Source: Smittium culicis (Eukaryota > Kickxellomycota > Harpellomycetes > Harpellales > Legeriomycetaceae). Taken from it: 12,494 nucleotides of DNA. The DNA is taken from contig LSSN01001446.1 of the NCBI GenBank assembly GCA_001970855.1, positions 1 to 12,494 of the forward strand. Reading direction: 5' to 3'. Shown here piece after piece: positions 8,174 through 12,494 of this stretch; the first letter of the stretch is position 1, and every line of letters starts with the position of its first letter. A program made the position numbers and the translations under genes. Under the pieces are notes generated by a model that saw only the letters and a list, made by a program, of their open reading frames with translations, was not told the origin of the DNA and searched no databases.

Positions 8174-11100
8174 TCACGCAAGACAACGGCAAGTACAATT
8201 ACACTCAGGGACTGCACATATTGAGGAGTTAGAAAACCAAGCTAGAACATGCGAATAGTGACCACCATGACCGCAGTTCTGGCACCATGAAAACCAGCTT
8301 TCTATTCCCAAATCTAATATATATATTAAATAAAAAAAATCAATCAAATGAAAAAAGTGTGTTATATTATTAAAAGGTTGTTATTGTGATAATAGAAAAT
8401 ATGGTAGCTGAGAATATAATATCACCTTGGTTTAAATCTTTATAATCACTGGAATTGTTTGTACCAGCTAATGGTGTTCCTAGTGACATCCTGCAAACGC
8501 TACAACTTGGAAGCTTGTTAAGGCACTTTGAACAGTGTGTAAACTAAAAATTAAAATATTTTATGTTTATAATTAATAGAGCAAAATGAATACTAAAAAT
8601 TTTTATTGAAGTGAAATTTCTTTTTTCAAAAACTGGAAATATCAAAGAAAATCTTACGTTGGATCTGGAATAGAGTGACGGTACTGAAGATAATGAGGTT
8701 GGAGTATTTGAGTACCTGCTTGCCCTTCTCATAATATTGTTATTAGAGCTTTTTTCTGTCGGTATGTTAGAATTAAGATCGCTTGCTTTGGTGGTCGAGT
8801 TATTTGCATTAGAAAAGATCTTAGTGTTTTTGGACGATATTTTATTCTGGTTGCAGTTAAAATTAGCCTTTTCACTGGAGAAATCGTATCCAATACCTTT
8901 ACGACAAAATGTGCATCTAACATTGACAGGTTTTATCGAAACCTTTTTTAAGGCCTCTGATTGCCTATTTAGATTATTTGACACTCTATGGTTACCCACG
9001 TTTATATCGAATAAACACCTTTGGTTGAATAATTTCCATTTATTTAAGAGTTTTCTGTACCTGGGGTAAGACAGATCATAACCATAAAAATTACAGTAAC
9101 AATTGCATGAATAATGAAGGAAGGAAACAAACGAAATTTCATTGTTTTGTAAAAAATATAAAAGTATACTCTTACTCTATAGCCCATAACTCAGAATATG
9201 ATATATTGAATGCGCCTGGGATTAGGGGACAATAAATATCATCTCTTGGGTCGATATTCGAAATTATTGCAGCAGTTTGAATGTCCCCTGTCATGTCAAC
9301 ATAATTTTTTAATAAAAATAATCCATGTTTATTTAACCCTGTCAGTGATAGTCCTTCAATAGAGCCATTTTCGCAGCTTTTGGAGAATATTTCGCTCAAA
9401 TAATCAAATAGCTACAATATTAGAGATTTTAACTTCAAGTAAAAGTAATAAATAAAAAACACATTAAATGTAGCAATAGAGGAATTAATAAAAAAATACC
9501 GATTCATCATCTAGATACTTTAAAGCTAAAACAACCCTGTCAGTAAGACCTAAACTTGAGTCACTTTTTAAAGATTCTAACCAGCTTCCTGATTTCAAGA
9601 ATTTCAAAACAACTCTTAAAATCGGGTCAGTAAAAACTCCATCCAACACATTGTCGTAAATAGAGTTTGAAAAATTTTTGAACGGCGAAAGGAGGGTTGT
9701 TTTTGGGTCCAATTGCGAGGAAAATAAATACGAAAGTACGAGAAGTTGAGGGTCTAATAATAGGGGGGAAAAAATGTTAATTCTATTTTGGTGTTTAGAA
9801 ATAAAATTCACAAATGGTATTACAACATTCAAGTTTAAATAACCCATATGAGACTTGATTCTAAAATTTTTAACTGCTTAATTCTTTAAATCCAAAATTA
9901 AACTTTTTTACCTTTAGATTGAGCTAAAATTTCTATTGCTTTTTCGTGGTATCCATACAAAAAACACGTTCCTGCAGCTTTCTGGTATGAGCTCTTTTCT
10001 ATCAATCTAAGCATAATTAATAAACATAGAAATTGTGAAAAAAATTTAGTATGATTAATAAAAATATTTTCTAAATCAAAGAACCGGTTTTTTTTAATTT
10101 ACCAACTTTAAAAACCCTATTCTTACAAAGAGAGGGGAAAAAAATTAAAAAGTAGAATTTTTACATATTCAAAAAAAGCTTCAGTGAAGGTACACTAAAG
10201 TCGTATCCGCACATTAAAAGGGATATTTTCCTAAGAATTTTTATTGAAGAAGATCCACTAGGCAAAGATGCATCCGGTGTGTAGGTGCTATCTTTATTTT
10301 GATCAGTAGTTTGGGTTGTATTCAAATTTTGCGTTGAATTATTACTGCTTTTATTTAATGCTAAATCAGAAATGGAATGTTCTTTATATAAAGAAAATGT
10401 TGAGTTGTTTTTGCTGCCTAATAGAGATGAAGGAGTTCTTGACTCAAATCTGATTTTTTGCCCTTTTGAATACTTTGAGTAGTTTTCCTCAAGTCTCGGT
10501 AAATAGTCTTTGCTTAGATTAATAATCGAGTAGATACCAGCGTAAGACAAGTCGATGTTTTTTTCAACTTTTAAAAGGCCGGATTTCTTAATAGATGCTG
10601 AGTCTCTTAGCCACTTCCATGTATTCCAAAGGGAAGAATTTTTATCAAAATGGCTCATATTATTCTGAAAGTTAAACCCGTAATCTTTTTTTGCCCTGTT
10701 GTACATTTCTGACGAAATATCCCCAGAAAAAACTGAATCAAGGCAAATAGCACTCAAGTTAGAGTCAATTTGTGATTTCTAGTTTATAGATAAATGATAT
10801 TAAAATTTTAAAATTATCAGAAAGTTTAGGATATATAACAACTTGTGAAAGTATCAAGTATACATTGAAATGGTAAAACTATACTAAAATTTATAATAGT
10901 TCAAATTATTACATAGCTTTTAGATATACTCAGTCCACTTTTAGGCGAAAATTTATTCGAATCGTTTAGGCTATTTGTATATATTTTTTGGGGAATTGTG
11001 TTAGTTACTGGAATGTCGTTTAAAGGGCTTATTGAAGCAAATTGGGCTTTTGGGTATTTTGATGATAAAATCTTGCCATTCGATAAACATGATATAATTA

Positions 11101-12298
11101 TTGGAGAATAGTCGGTGTTAACTTTTGTGTTAGATACAGGAATTGGGTTAACTCTGAAGGTATTTGAGTAGCATGAAAAGCTTTCGACCATAGCATTATC
11201 TTGGTTTGAAAAGTCGCAAAAAGTAAAAGACTGCACTCCTACATTGTCTTCTTTGTCAAAATATCCATTAATAGTACTAGAAGCCTGGGCTTCGTCAAGA
11301 GCAAAATTTCTGGGGTTTTGCTTTGTAAAACCATTTTTTTCTCTACTTTGGTCAATCTCCCAAACTGAGATATTGTTCCTGTTTGTTCCGAGCACTGATA
11401 TTACACCTTTTCTATCTTTACAATAGTGAGACTCGATGATATTAGAGCCAACAACATTTCCTACATCTAAAACTAATGAAGAGAAAGGCCATCTCAAATC
11501 GTAGAATTTGATTGTCTTATTCCTGTCATTAGCCATGAATCTAAAAGAGTTGAAGGGATCAAACTCTATTCCATGAATAGCACAAACATCTTTGTTTTCA
11601 AATGTAGTGTTTTCGTAGAAGGCAACTGATTGACTTATTCCAGGGCAGTTTGTATCATACATGCGGATACTTTTTTTATCATTAGATGCTCCAGCAACTA
11701 CACAGTATGGGTTTCTTGGTAACCAGGCAACAGATTTTATAGAAAATGGCTCGTATACAAAATCAGAAACTGTTTTTAACCTCTCTCTAAATTTATAAAC
11801 AGAATTTAAACAAAAAAATATCTATATATTGCATTATGGAAAGTATTTATAATTTTGAACTAACATCGAATTTACAATTAGAATATAATCGTGATATGAT
11901 AAAGTTAAAATATAAAATAAAATCCAAATTTTTAAATACCTTCCCTGGTTTAATTTCAAATATCTAAAAGCAAGATCATCTAGCAAGTTAGAATTAGATA
12001 TAATAGTTTTTGATTTATTTACAACATCAAAATATTTGAACTTTTGCGTAATGAGCAAATCTAATCTATCTCCAACCCATTTATCACCGCCGACAATTTC
12101 CTGTACACCCATTTCCTGTACTACATCAAAAACTTGGATACTGGAAGCACTTTTGTTAGTGTCAAACCCTACGACTACTCTTGAATGATCGACAGAATTG
12201 AATGAAATATCGTTTGCTTTTCTACCAGAATCTGAAAATATTTTGATTTTTTCTTTTAGGAAAAAGTCACTAAAAACTACAGATTTTCCTGTTTTCAT
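8174..12298 (-). CDS. MIOS: Mios/Sea4 homologue, WD-repeat and zinc-module subunit of GATOR2 (nine exons seen, 5' end probably outside)
   Basis: The family's role is in GATOR2/SEACAT, which counters GATOR1 and so promotes TORC1 signalling at the vacuole or lysosome. Exons on the minus strand: 12298-11940, 11786-10913, 10778-10165, 10006-9912, 9873-9500, 9411-9176, 9060-8658, 8543-8426, 8313-8174. They join to 1070 codons plus TGA (8176-8174). WD blades occupy about residues 25-360, with SVAWLP 138-143, GIEFDP 192-197 and YDLR 215-218. The solenoid includes DI-x3-M-x2-RA-x3-YG 431-445, YAGI 490-493, DRVVLALKYL 759-768, EGLSLTGL 791-798 and YVDMTGDIQTA 809-819. The zinc module has C900/C903, C989/C992, C998/C1001, then WFSWCQNCGHGGHYSH 1031-1046 and five Cys 1057-1068. 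Human Mios has 875 residues; a Ser/Asn/Thr-rich insertion at about 525-590 explains part of the excess. Without more upstream sequence the first blade is missing, so ATG 12298 is probably internal. Confidence 0.93.
8314..8425 (-). other. Mios intron 8 (112 bases, phase 1)
   Basis: The donor is CAAG|GTGATA, the only GTG donor in the gene, and the acceptor is ATATTAG. It joins ...K-D-L-N-Q to D-L-G-I-E-S-W-F-S-W-C, which restores the zinc-module frame. Reading through the donor instead reaches a TAA within 19 codons and loses the Cys/His residues. Confidence 0.85.
8544..8657 (-). other. Mios intron 7 (114 bases, phase 0)
   Basis: The donor is AAC|GTAAGA and the acceptor is TTTTTAG. It separates the first Cys pair (C900/C903) from the C-S-K-C-L-N-K-L-P-S-C-S-V-C block. 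Confidence 0.88.
9061..9175 (-). other. Mios intron 6 (115 bases, phase 2)
   Basis: The donor is ATAGA|GTAAGA and the acceptor is TTACCCCAG. It joins W-A-I-E to Y-R-K-L-L-N-K-W, matching the family pattern of an acidic residue followed by Y-R-x-L-L and a Trp. Confidence 0.88.
9412..9499 (-). other. Mios intron 5 (88 bases, phase 0)
   Basis: The donor is TCG|GTATTT and the acceptor is ATTGTAG. It joins K-Y-L-D-D-E-S to L-F-D-Y-L-S-E-I. Confidence 0.87.
9874..9911 (-). other. Mios intron 4 (38 bases, phase 1), least certain junction
   Basis: The donor is AAAG|GTAAAA. The acceptor is a tandem AAGCAG; I use the second AG (9875-9874), and the first (9878-9877) is also in frame and adds one residue. 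The nearby, better-looking TTTTAG at 9862-9861 breaks the frame with this donor. Read-through stops at TAA. At 38 bases this is the shortest intron in the gene; an indel in the adjacent A run would be another explanation. Confidence 0.55.
10007..10164 (-). other. Mios intron 3 (158 bases, phase 2)
   Basis: The donor is ATAT|GTAAAA and the acceptor is ATGCTTAG. A TACTAA branch-point-like motif lies on the minus strand at 10051-10046. It joins L-K-L-F-L-N-I to L-I-E-K-S-S-Y-Q-K-A-A. Confidence 0.87.
10779..10912 (-). other. Mios intron 2 (134 bases, phase 0)
   Basis: The donor is TAT|GTAATA and the acceptor is AAACTAG. It joins the last WD-region segment (...S-I-S-K-S-Y) to K-S-Q-I-D-S-N-L, shortly before the conserved D-I-x3-M motif of the solenoid. 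Confidence 0.85.
11787..11939 (-). other. Mios intron 1 (153 bases, phase 2)
   Basis: The donor is GGAAG|GTATTT and the acceptor is AATTTAG. It joins K-L-N-Q-G to R-E-R-L-K-T-V-S-D-F. The frame is open for 41 codons between the acceptor and the first downstream ATG at 11662, which shows that this ATG is internal. Confidence 0.87.
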
Positions 12299-12451
12299 TA
12301 AAAATTTGATATATTTGTTAAATTTTGCTTATATATTTATATATAACATAAATAAATAACGTATATTGCCCATTAAACTTGTCAATCAAAAACAAGAATG
12401 TTTTTACTATACGATTCTTTGTAATAATATTAAATTTTATATTTTGTATAC

Positions 12452-12494
12452 CTTTCCTGAATGAACTGTATTTTTTTGAATTGCATTTAATTTC
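12452..12494 (-). CDS. MIOS: Possible upstream Mios exon, cut by the window edge
   Basis: Minus-strand 12494-12452 is open in the frame E-I-K-C-N-S-K-K-Y-S-S-F-R-K and ends at AAAG|GTATAC, a plausible donor. With an acceptor at AAACAG (12290-12289), the 163-base intron 12451-12289 would have phase 1 and replace the first four residues of the ATG 12298 model, giving ...S-S-F-R-K-G-K-S-V-V-F. The size matches other introns here. Family members have about 100 or more residues, including a first WD blade, before this point, so an upstream extension is expected. This particular junction is a guess. Confidence 0.35.

Noticed and set aside
8729..8923. Minus-strand ORF of 64 codons in another frame
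   Set aside because: It is an alternative frame inside Mios exon 7, whose real frame carries the C-T-F-C zinc motif.
8737..9069. Plus-strand ORF of 110 codons
   Set aside because: It lies antisense to Mios exon 7, which is supported by family motifs and splice phases. Its Leu/Phe-rich product mirrors the Ser/Lys/Asn-rich coding strand.
11244..11426. Plus-strand ORF of 60 codons
   Set aside because: It is antisense to the WD-repeat exon of Mios.
1..12494. tRNA, rRNA or CRISPR features
   Set aside because: No T-loop-like GTTCGA with matching arms, no conserved rRNA block and no spaced direct repeats were seen on either strand.

Overview
The window looks like AT-rich nuclear DNA from a eukaryote, most likely a fungus of an early-diverging lineage. 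Three things support this. The genes are split by short introns (38 to 163 bases) with GTA/GTR donors, TAG/CAG acceptors and sometimes a TACTAA branch-point-like motif. Intergenic DNA is very AT-rich, with long A and T runs. One gene is a clear Mios/Sea4 homologue, a family found across fungi and animals. The lineage is an inference and cannot be fixed from this sequence.

Layout: positions 1-45 are a GC-rich scrap at the window edge that may be the tail of a neighbouring gene. Positions 46-3861 are almost gene-free and AT-rich. A weak two-exon mini-ORF lies at 202-384, a few hairpins are visible, and a pyrimidine-rich stretch from about 3280 precedes the first gene. A two-exon plus-strand gene (3862-6003) encodes a 684-residue, apparently disordered, Ser/Asn/Lys-rich protein that I do not recognise. 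Positions 6004-8173 separate the two convergent genes and hold at most decayed mobile-element traces, near 7838-8010. From 8174 to the right edge runs a minus-strand gene of at least nine exons. Every splice junction can be placed in frame, and the spliced product is 1070 residues from the first ATG inside the window.

The minus-strand gene is the best-supported call. It encodes the Mios/Sea4 subunit of the GATOR2 (SEACAT) complex, which regulates TORC1 in response to amino acids at the lysosome or vacuole. The product has N-terminal WD blades, a helical solenoid middle and a C-terminal Cys/His zinc module with all expected ligands. The first WD blade is missing from the part that starts at the internal ATG. 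A possible further exon at 12452-12494 suggests the gene continues beyond the window. Nothing links the two genes functionally; they are convergent neighbours about 2.2 kb apart.
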